Assembly (NCBI GenBank): GCA_027943335.1
Contig: BSBK01001878.1
Span: forward strand, 201,001-265,000
Origin: Chamaecyparis obtusa
Lineage: Eukaryota > Streptophyta > Pinopsida > Cupressales > Cupressaceae
Length of the DNA: 64,000 nucleotides
Direction of reading: 5' to 3'
Below are positions 47,515 through 58,115 of the stretch, in pieces. The position numbers and the translations under genes were made by a program. Below the pieces are notes generated by a model, which saw only the letters and a program-made list of their open reading frames with translations, was not told the origin of the DNA and searched no databases. The first letter of the stretch is position 1. Each line of letters starts with the position of its first letter.

Positions 47515-48230
47515 AAGTGCACTTAGAAGCCCTAAGCAAAATGGAATTGCAGAGAGAAGGAATAGGATCATCCTTGATACAGCACGCACCATTATGATAG
47601 AAGGAAAAGTTGCACACACCTATTGGAGAGATGCAGTCAATAATGCAGTCTATACCATCAATAGAATTCAATTGAGGCTAGGCATTGACAAAACACTTTA
47701 TGAGCTATGGTTTGGTAATGTTTCCATAGTAAAATACTTTAGAATATTTGGAAGCAAGTGCTACATCAAGAGGGATGAATCAGTAGGCAAGTTTGATGCA
47801 AGAAGTGATGAAGGTATTTGTCTTGGTTACTCTACTAAAAGTAAAGCTGATAGATGTTTCAATTTAAGATTGAAAAAGATCATTGAAAGTGCCCATGTAA
47901 ATATTGATGAAAATTTTATGATGCAAGAAAGATATCATGATTACTCACCCATGATTGAAGAAGAACCTAGACCCTCCACTAGTGAGACAGTTATTGAAGA
48001 AATATTTGACAATATTGATGTATTATTCAATGACCCTGAGACAAGTGAAGAAAATACTCCTAAGGTTGATGAGTTAGGATCACCTAAAGTTCCAAAGTCT
48101 ACATCAACAAATCATTCCAAGACATACATCATTGGAGATCAGAGAGCCAAAGTCTTAACAAGGTCCTGAGAAAAGAATTCAACTGACAGTGAACTGGTAT
48201 GTTTACTATCTCAGATTGAACCTTTAGGTG
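47515..48230 (+). pseudogene. Second part of integrase and linker of element B (broken)
   Basis: The B pol frame resumes after F: SPKQNGIAERRNRIILDTAR, which holds the third catalytic residue (Glu in GIAERR), then YWRDAVNNAVYTINR and the C-terminal IFGSKCYIKRDE...FDARSDEGICLGYSTKSKA, standard for copia integrase. An acidic linker to RT follows, with a TGA at 48167-48169. The first 660 bases are open. Confidence 0.88.
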
Positions 48231-48970
48231 TTGAAGATGCATGTAATGATTCAGATTGGCATGATGCTATGAAACAATAACTTGATCAGATTATTAAGAA
48301 TAACACTTGGGAACTGGTCCCAAGACCTAGTGATAAGAATGTGATTGGAACAAAGTGGATATTCACAAACAAGATGAATGAAGATGGTACAGTAGTAAGA
48401 AATAAAGCAAGGTTAGTATGTAAAGGATATGCACAAAGAGGAGGCATTGATTATTTAGACACATTTGCACCTATGAGTAGATTAGAAACTATTAAGTTGT
48501 TTCTAGATTATGCTATAGTCAAAAACTTTAAAGTTTATCAAATGGATGTCAAGTCAGCATTCCTGAATGAAGCCTTGAAAGAAGAAGTATACATTGAGCA
48601 GCTGGAAGGATTCACCTTATCAAATAGACCTGATATGGAATGCAAATTGAAGAACACCCTCTATGGACTTAAGAAAGCCCCTAGAGAATGGTATGAGAGA
48701 CTAGATGGATACTTAACAAAGATTGGATTCAAGAAAGGAGCAGCAGATTGTAATCTATTCATTAGAGAGACATCTAAAGGTTTACTATTTGTAGCTATAT
48801 TTGTTGATGACATTATCTTTGGAGGTAATGAAAAAATAAGTGCTGAATTTGCCAAAGAAATGAAAAATGAGTTTGAGATGAGTATGATTGGTCCTATCAA
48901 GTACTTTTTGGGACTAAATGTCCAGCAGATAGAAAAATGATTTTTCATTAATCAATAAAAGTATGTCAAA
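48231..48970 (+). pseudogene. Reverse transcriptase of element B (nearly open)
   Basis: After a TAA near 48279, a 200-codon piece is open: NTWELVPRP (upstream of the stop-free part), IGTKWIFTNKMNEDG, RNKARLVCKGYAQRGGIDY, TFAPMSRLETIKLFL, YQMDVKSAFLNEALKEEVYI, LKNTLYGLKKAPREWYERL and the catalytic FVDDIIFGG. It ends KNEFEMSMIGPIKYFLGLN, then a TGA at 48938-48940. Catalytic Asp residues appear kept. The block pattern resembles SIRE-type copia RT. It copies element RNA into cDNA in intact relatives and could once have served A, F, H, G and I. Confidence 0.92.
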
Positions 48971-49752
48971 GACATACTGAAGAAATTCAAGATGGATGAT
49001 TGCAAGCTAGTAGGAACCCCTATGATCACTAGATGCAAGCTTAAAAAAGAAGATGACTCACTAGAAGTAGATATAACATTGCATAAGTCTATGATTGGTA
49101 AACTTATATATCTTACTCAAACTAGACCTGATATTTCAAATGCAGTTGGCATAGTTGGAAGATTTGCAGTAGAACCTAAACAAAGTCACATCATGGTAGT
49201 AAAAATATTATTTAGATACTTACAGGGCACTATAGATTATGGTCTATGGTATCCTAATTTAGAAAATGTTGAGCTTCATGTGTACACTAATGCAGATTGG
49301 GCAGGATGTGTTGATGACAGAAACAGTACTTCAGGAGGAGCAGTGTTTCTTGGTGATAGACTTGTCACTTGGACAAGAAAGAAACAAAATTATATTCTCA
49401 ATCAAAAATAGAAGTGGATTTTATTGCAGCAGCCTTGAATTGTTCTACAATTGTTTGGATCAAGCAGATGATAAAGGATTTTGGAATTTATATTGAATAT
49501 CCTATTTTTATTCACTGTGATAACACTAGAACTATCAATATGTCAAAGAACCCTATGATGCATGCAAAGACAAAGCACATGGAGATCAAGTATCACTTCC
49601 TAAGAGAAAAAGTGGCAGCAAAAGAAGTCAAGTTGGACTATGTGAGTACTAAAGATTAGTTGGTAGATATATTCACAAAGACCTTGCCTAAGGATACTTT
49701 TGAGTATCGTATAGATAAGTTGGGAGTCATTCTCTTCACTGATTCTTCTTAG
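48971..49752 (+). pseudogene. RNase H domain of element B (broken)
   Basis: The first piece (48992-49411) has YLTQTRPDISNAVGIVGRF, LQGTIDYGLWYPN and the copia RNase H signature YTNADWAGCVDDRNSTSGG. A shift near 49400 moves to another frame: SKIEVDFIAAALNCSTIVWI, IHCDNTRTINMSKNPMMHAK, HMEIKYHFLREKV. A TAG at 49657-49659 stands where relatives have Gln (KDQLVDIFTK). The polyprotein ends at 49750-49752. It degrades the RNA strand during cDNA synthesis. Confidence 0.9.
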
Positions 49753-50115
49753 AAGAAAGTAGGAAATGCATCGGTCCTTTGGGACTATGGAAGGTTGACT
49801 ACTCTACCTTAGGAGTAGTACCATTGCTTAAAATGAATGGTGCCCTTTGCCATTGATGTCAAAGGGGGAGTAATATGCAGAGTCATGAAAAAAAGAATTA
49901 AAAAGAGGAATAATATACTAAGGGGGAGCAGCATTTAGATATGATAGTAGTTCAGTTGAGGAAATGGAGAATATTAGAAAATATTGCAATAGATGGAGGA
50001 TTCATCTTTGGGGGAGTTTTGAAGAGGAAATGGAGAATTTTGTAAAAGAAATGTTCATTTGGGTTGGTGGTGGTTTTTCATTCCACATGTTGCCATCAAT
50101 ACCAAAGGGGGAGAT
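49753..50115 (+). other. 3' untranslated region and polypurine tract of element B
   Basis: No env-like ORF is seen, although many SIRE elements have one. Three purine tracts occur (AAAGGGGGAG near 49861, AAGGGGGAGC near 49920, AAAGGGGGAGAT at 50104-50115); only the last abuts the LTR. An inverted repeat arm (50083-50105) pairs with 50155-50177 in U3. Confidence 0.75.
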
Positions 50116-51424
50116 TGTTGGAGATTTGCCAACAGGTCAGTACTGACTGTATGTTTGTCATTGATGAAAACATATGGAAAGTACCATACGTGGAAGTCTT
50201 ATGCAGTAATATTTCAGTATATGTAGCATGGATATGATATCAACATCATATCATGAGCGTGAATATTAACTATTAGTACAGATAGTTATATAGCAGTTGG
50301 TGTCAACATTGTTCTTGACAGAGTGATAGGTAGTGTTCTCTGTATGGTTGTTTGTATAGTTATCATGGAGCCTTTTGTGCTTGGATTTATGTTGAAGACA
50401 TGTTAGTGATGTTTTAGTTATGGACACATAGTCTGTTGATGAGTAGAAGTAAAGTTATGTAGTTGCTATTCACCAGCAGTAGTTTCTTGTGTTTATTTAG
50501 TAGAGCCAACATAGATCTTATTGGTTATGTAGTTGCACCTATCATGTGGGTATGCACCCTTGGATTTAAGATTAGAGGAGAGTTATTGATGTTTAGTTAA
50601 GAGTGCATGAGTTAATTTAGCTTGAGGAAAAATATCCAGTTGTTTTGGTAGAGCCAATAGTGTGTAGCGTGCATCTACAATTATCTTATTGAGTAGGTCC
50701 TAGAATATGTTGCGTGCATAGTAGATTTGAAAGAATGTTTATTGGAGTTTGTTATGGTTTATCTAATATGATTTCAAGGTGGTTATAATAGGCTAACTTG
50801 ATTATATCATTTAGAGGAAAGATATTTATAGGCAGTCATTTGTGATTGCTGAAGTGTGGTTCATTGTTGATAAAGTAGAGCAGAGCAGAGTGTTTGAAGT
50901 GATGAGCCATTAGAAGGTCTATGTCATGAACTAATGTACTTGTGCTATACATTGGAACTGATCCAAACAATAGGTCAAAGCATAGTTCACCAAGATCCAG
51001 ATATAGTGTGTATCTTTTATTTAGAAGGTTGTAGCCTTCACCCATTTGAGTAGTGAGCTCTCAGATAGTGCATCCTCTCCCCTAATAGGGAAAATTATAA
51101 AAGAATCCTAATAGGGTCTAACCCTTGACCATGTCTAATATAGTAAATTTATTGTAAAGAAACTCCTAACAAGGTTAAGGATCTTCTAACAAGGATCATA
51201 ATACTCTAGTATAGAATATTAGTGGGTATCAATTCCCACCGGGGTTTTTACCTATTTGGGTTTCCTTGTAACCAAAGATTGGTCTTGTGTTCTTGAGTTC
51301 TTTCATTGCATTTATGTTTTATGTTTAAGTATACTTAATTTGATAAAGAATTGAATCTTGTAGATAACTGATTCAACCCCCCCCCCCCCCCCCACTCAGT
51401 TATCTCTTGGGACTATTCCTAATA
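50116..51424 (+). repeat. 3' LTR of element B
   Basis: 1,309 bases, starting TGTTGGAGATTTGCCAACA and ending ATTCCTAATA (CA changed to TA). It is uninterrupted and so shows both the G and C target sites of the 5' copy in their empty form. A hairpin GTGGG...CCCAC lies at 51222-51239, CCTAACAAGG-type boxes precede it, and a run of 17 C is at 51377-51393. Confidence 0.92.
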
Positions 51425-53675
51425 GATCCATCCACTTGGCTATGAGGTAGAAGAACCAATCTTGGAAGCATATGCACAAGTATTACTATTAGTACCTAAG
51501 GACCTTAATGAACCTAGGTGGGGTACTTATGAAGAAAAGACTAGGGAAGTTGATGCAGTTGTGAAAAGTGTAGCAACTAGGAGGAAAGTCTCTAAGATTA
51601 CATCTGAGATACTCAAAATTCATGGTGTAACTCACATAGATCTTGACAAAGAAAGAGAAGAAAATATATCATTGGAGATTGAGAGTGCATCCACAGTGGA
51701 AGTGAAGAAAGGTTATCCTAAAATGAATAAATTCAAGATTGAGAAGTTTGATGATCCAAAGGATAAACAAGGTAAAATAGATGTTATCCCTCCTATGCCC
51801 AAAGAGATAATTGTTTTGGATACCACATCACCTCCAAAATACAAAAGAATGCCAAAGAGGAAGAAGTAAACTAGCACAAGTCACCCATCCTCATAGGCAA
51901 CCAGAAGTAAGAAAAAGAATGCTCAAGCACCTCTTGAGGCAGGTTTCAGACCTAGTCTTCAAGTTTTGAGAACAAGGATTATTAATGAAGGAAAAATAGA
52001 TCAAATAGGAAAATTCTATGAGAGATATTGTGAGATTGACAAATCAAAAATCCATGGAATGATAATAAAAGACATGCTCAAGTTCAAGAAGATAGTCTTA
52101 TAACTTAAGATAGTCATTCTAGACAATGTTTGGAATATCTTGGAATCCTTGAAGAAATAGGCTATTGAAGAAGAACTTAGAATAAGGGAAAAGATTCTAG
52201 ATGAAAGCCTCCCTATATGTTCCTTAGAAGAGAAAAAATTATTGTTAGATATGGTGAAGCTGCACCTTAGAACAAAGTTGAGAACACTACACATAATGGA
52301 TAAGAACTTTGAGTTGGCAACTAAAGAGACCGAGAAAGCTTTTGAGAAACTTTTTATGGATAGGCACATGTACCCACCTACTACGTCCACAACTCAAGTT
52401 CCCTCTAAGGAAGCCAAGGATTTAGAGACCACCAATGCACTAGTAAAAGGTCCTTAGGATTTAGTGCCTAAAGTGGTAAAACCTACAGAGGTAGTGAAGT
52501 CTGTGCCCATGACTAAGACAGAAAAAGATGACACAATCATCATTGATAATGTAGAGATAGCCATTGTAGCCATAGATAAAGACTTGGATAAGTTTTAGGA
52601 AGCCTTTATGAGCACACATGAGGTTGAAATCTGATGCGGCGACTCTAAGCCACAAGAAAAAGTATTAATAGAGGATCTAACAGGTGAAGAAGAAGAAAAG
52701 GATACCAAAAAAGAGATAGAAAAAGAAAAAGAAAACATAGAAGAGGTGAAAAGAAGTGAACCAAAAGATGAGCCATTTGTTGAAATACCTATGAAGATAA
52801 AGAAAGAAGTGATGGACAACACTCATATCAGTCCCTTACCCTCAACATAATTATTGTCAACTTTGACACTAGACACCACTAGCTTGGACTGTTGGGGAGA
52901 AGAAGACCTAATTAAGATCAGTGTCCTTGCTATGGAGAAAGAAAAAGAGAAGCAAGTAATGAGGAACCCTCTATTTGTTGAATTAGTCAACATTCTAAAC
53001 AACTTCTTACCTTTAGACAAGAAAGTGTCTAAGGTTCATTTAGTTGATGATGTCAGTACCATACCAACAAACTTAAAAACAAACTTCTCTAGCTTGGAAG
53101 AATCTACATCCCAAGTTGCAGAAGAGAAATATATGAAGAAGAGATTGAGTGAACTAGTTGGAAACTTCACACTTGACCTCAGTTCATTGAAGATTGGTCA
53201 AGCATCCTTGAAGGTGTTTTTAGCTAAGGGAAGGAAGATCATTGCTAATTGTATGAACTAGGATAAGATGACTCGTGATCACTACAAGAAAATTTAGGAA
53301 GCAGAAGCAATGATAGACAATGTAAAGAAATCAATGGAAGATCCCTCCACTGATGTGAACATGTGTAATAATGTATACCAGGGGTAGATAGAAAAAATAG
53401 AAAAGGCTAAAAAGGAGATGTCCAAGATAAGGGCAAGGCAAACATAGCTCAGGAATGCTCTTGCACCCTCTTTATATGTACTTAATCAGAACATCAAGGA
53501 GATCGATGCCACTATGGTAACATATGATCAAGTTTCAAGTATAGACTTGGAAAATATGGAGAAGCTACAATATGCCCTAAGCGCCCATCTACAAATTGTC
53601 AATGCACTGATAGCATTTTGGAAACAAGAGATCCAAAACTTGTAGATTGCCTATCTGGATGTACTTTCTTTGTAA
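51425..53675 (+). pseudogene. Second ORF of element A, C-terminal part (after element B)
   Basis: It continues the frame cut at 17950: HPLGYEVEE, LEAYAQVLLLVPKDLNEPRW, GTYEEKTREVDAV. A basic, Glu/Lys-rich region (open 51462-51869), TSTSHPSS, AGFRPSLQVLRTRIINEGKI and further acidic coiled-coil pieces follow (52242-52457, 52854-53261), ending at the TAG at 53643-53645 or the next in-frame TAA at 53673-53675. Internal stops include TAG after KGP (52456) and TAG after YQG (53384 region), both positions also stopped in F. Joining across B gives a protein of about 1,070 codons, like G and F. Confidence 0.75.
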
Positions 53676-53842
53676 GTTCTTGTAGATACACTTTTTTTAG
53701 CACCTTTTTCATTAACCTTAAAGGGGGAGTATTTTATGTATAATATGAAGTAGTATATATGATGTAAAGAAAGAGTATAGTATAGAGTATAAGGGAGATA
53801 TAAGTTAGAGAATTTTGTATAAGGGTATAGTTAGTAACTTTT

Positions 53843-53951
53843 CCATATTCCTTTGTTGCCATTAATGAAAAAGGGGGAGATTGTTGGAAAGTTTAATATA
53901 CTGTTGTATATGAATAGATATAGTGTTTTCATTATGGCAATAAAGTCATAT
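53843..53951 (+). other. Polypurine tract inside an inverted repeat, element A
   Basis: The tract AAAAAGGGGGAGAT (53868-53881) abuts the 3' LTR. The arm at 53843-53871 (CCATATTCC...CATTAATG) is nearly complementary to 53926-53951 in U3 (TTTTCATT-ATGGCAAT...). The tract and LTR start lie in a loop of about 54 bases. Confidence 0.6.
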
Positions 53952-54997
53952 AGATTTTTGGAGTCAATGCACATTATCATAAGTTCAGAATATGGCTAAG
54001 TATAGAAGACTAGACAGTTAGCAGAGCACCAGTAGATCAGAGCATCAACACACATGTGTATGATTGAGTTATGGTATGCACCCTTGAAGATAGGATGGTA
54101 AGTGAGTATTCATGATAATTCTAAGAGAACATGATCAGATGAGACAGTATGATGAAGATACAGACAGTTGAAGTGGTACAGATAGTGAACACCAAAACAA
54201 AATAGAGTATGAATCTGACTGTTAGTATTTTGATTAGTGGTTATAATAATGTTTTTTAAAGGCTATGTGCCTATTGTAATTAGGTTGTAGACATGTAAAC
54301 ATATTTTTTTGTAAACACACTTGATCCAATTCACTCAGAAGCATTGTATGTAATTGGTTATAGGCCAACCTAGTTAATTGTTTTGTTAGCACATATAAAT
54401 ATAAGATGTGCCTTTGTAATAAAGTATGGAAGTGGATATAGAGTCAAAATAAGAAAAGAAAAAACATGAAAAGTGAAGATATAATGAGTTAGAGCTTTAC
54501 AAGGGGCTAAAGCATGATTGCACAAAGGGAACTGATCAAACAAATAGTGTCACATCAATAGTTCATCCAATAGATATAGTGTGTATCTGAGGTCAGAAGG
54601 TTTTAGCCTTCAACACTTGAGCAATGAGCTCTAGGATAGTGTGTCCCCATCCCTAATAGGGTTATTGTAAAACACTCCTAATAGGGTCTGACCTTTGACT
54701 AGGTCACTGTACTAAAATCATTGTAAAGAACAACTCCTAATAGGGTTGCAGATCTTCTAACAACGATCATAAAAAACTAGTGCAGTTCTTAGTGGGTGTC
54801 AATTCCCACATGGTTTATTACCTATTTGGGTTTCCCCATAACCATATTGGTGTTATGTGTTGTGATTGTTTATCTTGTTTACTTTGATGTTCATATCAAT
54901 ACTTAAGAAATTAAATTAAGATTCAAGAGTTAAGAAATTAATAAGATATAGTGAACACTGATTCACCCCCCCCCTCTCAATGTTCCCATTCCTAATA
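53882..54997 (+). repeat. 3' LTR of element A
   Basis: 1,116 bases from TGTTGGAAAGTTTAA to CATTCCTAATA (CA changed to TA), followed by the duplication GGACA. It aligns with 14236-15330 and keeps the TATA (ATATAAATA near 54402), R/U5 boxes, hairpin and a C run. Confidence 0.92.
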
Positions 54998-56500
54998 GGA
55001 CATACCTCTAGCATGTGATATTTAATTTCACCAAGCTTGATTGTGATATTGTGTGGTCTTGATGTATACACCCCATGTTGATGGTAAATGTATTGCTACC
55101 CTAGGAAGACATTACATATAGCCAAAGGTTTTTCATTATAGATTACTTCATCCTTGAAGGGTTTGATTGAATATGATAGATGACATTGTTCATTAATTTG
55201 AGTATCTTTCCCCTCGCTTACTCATCCCATGGAGTATGGTTGTTGGTGTTTTCTCATTTTTTTAGACTTTTGATAGTCTTTGTAAAGATTAAGTTCTTGT
55301 GGCTACAATTGTCAACAATAAAATCTAAAGCCTTTCCATCAACCCACATCTATGAATGGAATAGTTTCTCTTCATCTTTATGAGGCAATACTTTGGAAAT
55401 CGTAACTATGGCATATGGGTCATCTTCTATGACTAGGTCATTCTCTTTTTTGTCAAGGGTATCTATTAGTGATCATTTAGACTCATATTCCTCTCCCCAT
55501 ATTTACGTCTTTCAATTCTTCATACTTTGATAATCCTTTGTATTATGGAATTAGGTCTTATGTATCTCACACCACATGCCTACAAATGATTTTGTCTTTT
55601 TATAATCTCATGTATTCTTAGGTGAGTTTTGGAGATGTTCCTTGACCAATTGTTTTCCTATAAATTTATTGCTACTTTCGCCCCTTGGCTTATTATTTGG
55701 AAACTAATATCTCCTCCCTTTTTTCTTAAATTCATCTTGAACTTTCAAAGAATATTTTAAGAAGTCTCCAATGTTTCAATGTTCAAGAAATCCATCTCAA
55801 TCTGAATATATCAATGAATTCCACAACAATATTTTAGAAATCAACGTTTCTTTGAATATTCAATACCAAGTTTTTTGAAAAGTGAATGAAATGTATTGGT
55901 GTAATCTTGCATAGATTGATCCCTCTTTTGTCAAATAAACTATCACTTAATATATATATCTTCATATAAATTCTTAGGAAATTATACCTCTTTTATGTAT
56001 TCTACAAATTCCTTCTATGTAGGATTGTTATCAAAAGATATCTCCAATTCTTTTCCAATAGGTAAGTCTCTATCTCTATTTGTGATCTTAGTTTCCCATG
56101 TTAGTTTCACATGACTTTTGGATTTGAGGATAGAAACCATTATTTTTTCTACATAAAAGAAATGATTTATAGATATTTAGCATTCTATTTTTGATAACCA
56201 ATTATCAACAGTATCAACATCAACATTTCCTTCAAAATTTGGGATATGAAAATTTACATGCAGTTTGAAAGGGGTATCTCCATGAAATGATGTCTTTGCC
56301 CCATGGGGTTTTTGATTCTATAAAATGCATGAAAATTGATTCATCATCTCTTCTCTTTTCTTATTGAAAGCTTCTTCCACAATTTTCTCAATAGGTTTTA
56401 ATGAATCGTCTCACATCTTGCATCGTGTGCATCTCAAAGTAGGGTATTTTGAAAAATCTTGTGTGTCCAATCCTAATATGTGGTATCTAAATATTGTGTG
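54998..56500 (-). pseudogene. gag and protease of element K (broken)
   Basis: On the minus strand, after the primer site, gag traces appear: FHGDTPFKLHVNFHIPNFEG and VDTVDNWLSKIEC (about 56270-56180), a common gypsy gag block. A worn zinc-finger-like stretch WCEIHKT...HNTKDYQ lies near 55560. Protease follows at 55400-54998: DGKALDFIVDNCSHKNLI, with the active-site DSG changed to DNC, then QCHLSYSIKPFKDEVIYNEK and LAICNVFLG, which fits chromovirus-type protease. The frame is cut at 54998 by element A and continues at 14235. There are many stops. Confidence 0.7.
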
Positions 56501-56523
56501 AACTAGAATATAGGAGCATTCCC

Positions 56524-56535
56524 TCTATGATACCA
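56524..56535 (-). other. Primer binding site of element K
   Basis: The minus strand reads TGGTATCATAGA; the first nine bases match the initiator tRNA-Met site except for the change after TCA. It lies one base from the LTR. Confidence 0.65.
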
Positions 56536-56536
56536 C

Positions 56537-57077
56537 TCATCTAAATCAAGATAAGGGTTCAACTAATAATATGTAGTGAAAACTATACCTGCAATATTAT
56601 GTTTAATCTAGAATAAAAACTGCAAACTCATGAAAGAGTTGTATGCATTCTAAAAACCATATTTTAGTCAAAATTGTCAGAATAGATATAATTTTTAGAA
56701 TATAAAAATTCACCACATCCATAAGAATTTGAAATGAATAGTTGGTTAGAAAAAAAATATATATATAATATTTTTCAAAAAAACTAGGAACTTATTTACC
56801 TCAACTTGGTGGGGTTATTACTTTTTACCCGATGCTCAAAATTCAAAACCATTTGCATCATTGGAAAGGTATCCAAGAAATATAATTTAAGCTCCTAAAA
56901 TAGCATGCCTTTGGAAACAAATTTTAGGGATGAATGGAAGTCTTGACACCAAATTATGCTATAAAGACCTCCAAAAATGAAAATTACTAGAACCTATAGA
57001 AAACTGAAAAAAATATGAAAATTTATATTTTCAATTTTTCTTAGTTCTATAGCACTAGATAGTCTAGATCAATCTAT
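56537..57077 (-). repeat. 5' LTR of element K
   Basis: Partner of 10671-11205, by eye 75-80% identical, the most diverged LTR pair in the window. Its terminal bases are worn (TG reads TA on the minus strand), so the edge is good to about two bases. Confidence 0.72.
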
Positions 57078-57493
57078 AAAAATTCATTCTATATATATAA
57101 TATTTATATGTGTTTTATCGAAGAATAAAATAACATGTAGATTATGAAGGTTTAAACATAGATAATCTTAGTTTCAATACATTATCATCAAGTACTTTCC
57201 CATAGGTATATTTTCATCGAGGGAATTTCCCTTGGGTACATTTATATCAAGTACATTATTTTTGGAGCTACTCATCCTTAGATATACTTCCCTTAGGTAC
57301 ATTTCCATCAGTTACTTTCCCTTAAGCATATTATTATTGGGCATTTTCCCTTGGGTGATTTTCATCATTCACTGCATTATTGATTACTATCAAGTAAATT
57401 ATCATTAGGTACTTTCCATTAGGTACATTATCATCGACTATTTTCCCATGGATGACTTGATGTCAAGTGACTTCCATCCTTCAGTAGATTACA
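57078..57493 (+). repeat. Degenerate TTTCCCTTGGGTA repeats, possible LTR remnant
   Basis: From about 57180 to 57460 variants of TATCATCAAGTACTTTCCC followed by TTAGGTACATT recur every 25-55 bases, at least eight times. The block ends just before TAGTATTAGAGC (57495-57506), two changes from the initiator tRNA-Met primer site. It could therefore be the end of an old plus-strand LTR, but no partner copy is visible. Confidence 0.45.
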
Positions 57494-58115
57494 ATAGTAT
57501 TAGAGCTGGTAATCTTGTCAGCTAGTTGGGTAATGTTGGATTTGGACAAGATTTCAATTAGTAGATAGGATGGGGGAATCATGCACTTAGATGATGAAGC
57601 TACTATAGGAGATAACAAGGGGAAAATAACTCAATGAGAATTTGGTGAATAGACAAAAATAACTTGCAAGACTTGGAAAAAGGAAAAAAGCAAAAAATTA
57701 GCAAAATACTATAGTTTTGGGAGGTACGAAAGATAAATACAAATCATAATGGGTATGATGATGGTTATTTAAAAGAGAGATATCATACTAAATGTTCTTA
57801 GACATGCCCAAAGATTCCAATGTTTTGTCAAAGGACTAAAAACCATGGAGAACAAGATCCTACCTTGTTGGAGATGCAAGATTATATCAGGCAATATTGG
57901 TTTGATGTTGGATTCAGAGAAGTACTACACTTCAAGGATTATGTGGATTTGTGCATGATATATGATGCAAGGGAGGATAGGGAGAGGGGAAAAAGGCACA
58001 CCCTAACTAGGTCCACCTTACATAGATCACATGTGGAAGAAACAAACACACAAGTGAGAGAGAGAATGCATGTATCTTTCATATATTTATTTCAACTGAT
58101 TCATACATGCTGGTT
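57494..58115 (+). other. Fragment of unknown origin with ORF 57820-58131, cut by element E
   Basis: After the primer-site-like sequence there are short, stop-broken frames and one ORF starting MFCQRTKNHGEQDPTLLEMQ, hydrophilic with an Arg-rich stretch (REDRERGKRHTLTRSTLHRS). It runs into the element E LTR at 58116, so its last five codons are not its own. I do not recognise it; it may be a worn gag or a captured gene piece. Confidence 0.3.

Larger units (their letters stand above)
17951..51424 (+). mobile_element. Element B: Ty1/copia retrotransposon, SIRE-like, holding three insertions
   Basis: Flanked by GATAC (17946-17950) and GATCC (51425-51429), a five-base duplication with one change. 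Layout: 5' LTR (split by G and C), primer site, gag, protease, integrase (split by F), RT, RNase H, polypurine tract, 3' LTR. Without the three insertions and their duplications it is about 7.1 kb. The protease-integrase-RT order is that of Ty1/copia. RT details such as the IFVDDIIFG block and KNEFEMSMIGPIKYFLGL resemble the SIRE/Maximus lineage, a tentative placement. It is the only copia polymerase source in the window. All its genes carry stops. Confidence 0.9.
14236..54997 (+). mobile_element. Element A: two-ORF non-autonomous LTR element, split by element B
   Basis: Flanked by an exact five-base target duplication, GGACA at 14231-14235 and 54998-55002. Layout: 5' LTR, primer site, gag-like pseudogene, spacer, second ORF, polypurine tract, 3' LTR. 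Element B (33,474 bases plus a five-base duplication) sits inside the second ORF. Without it A is 7,283 bases, close to the 7,271 of its relative F. It encodes no recognisable protease, integrase, RT or RNase H, so it should have depended on enzymes made by another element. It inserted into the protease-RT linker of K. Confidence 0.9.
10671..57077 (-). mobile_element. Element K: Ty3/gypsy retrotransposon, outermost layer of the nest
   Basis: On the minus strand: 5' LTR (57077-56537), primer site, gag and protease traces (56500-54998), then element A as an insertion, then RT, RNase H and integrase (14235-11206) and the 3' LTR (11205-10671). Without A and one duplication it is about 5.6 kb, a normal size for a small chromovirus-type gypsy element. 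All genes are broken and the two LTRs are clearly more diverged than any other pair here, in keeping with its place as the oldest layer. The terminal dinucleotides are worn and I could not recognise the target duplication. Confidence 0.8.

Noticed and set aside
49753..50115. An env-like third ORF after pol of B, as in some SIRE elements
   Set aside because: Only a 60-codon ORF (49964-50146) is present, it runs into the LTR and has no signal peptide or membrane segment.
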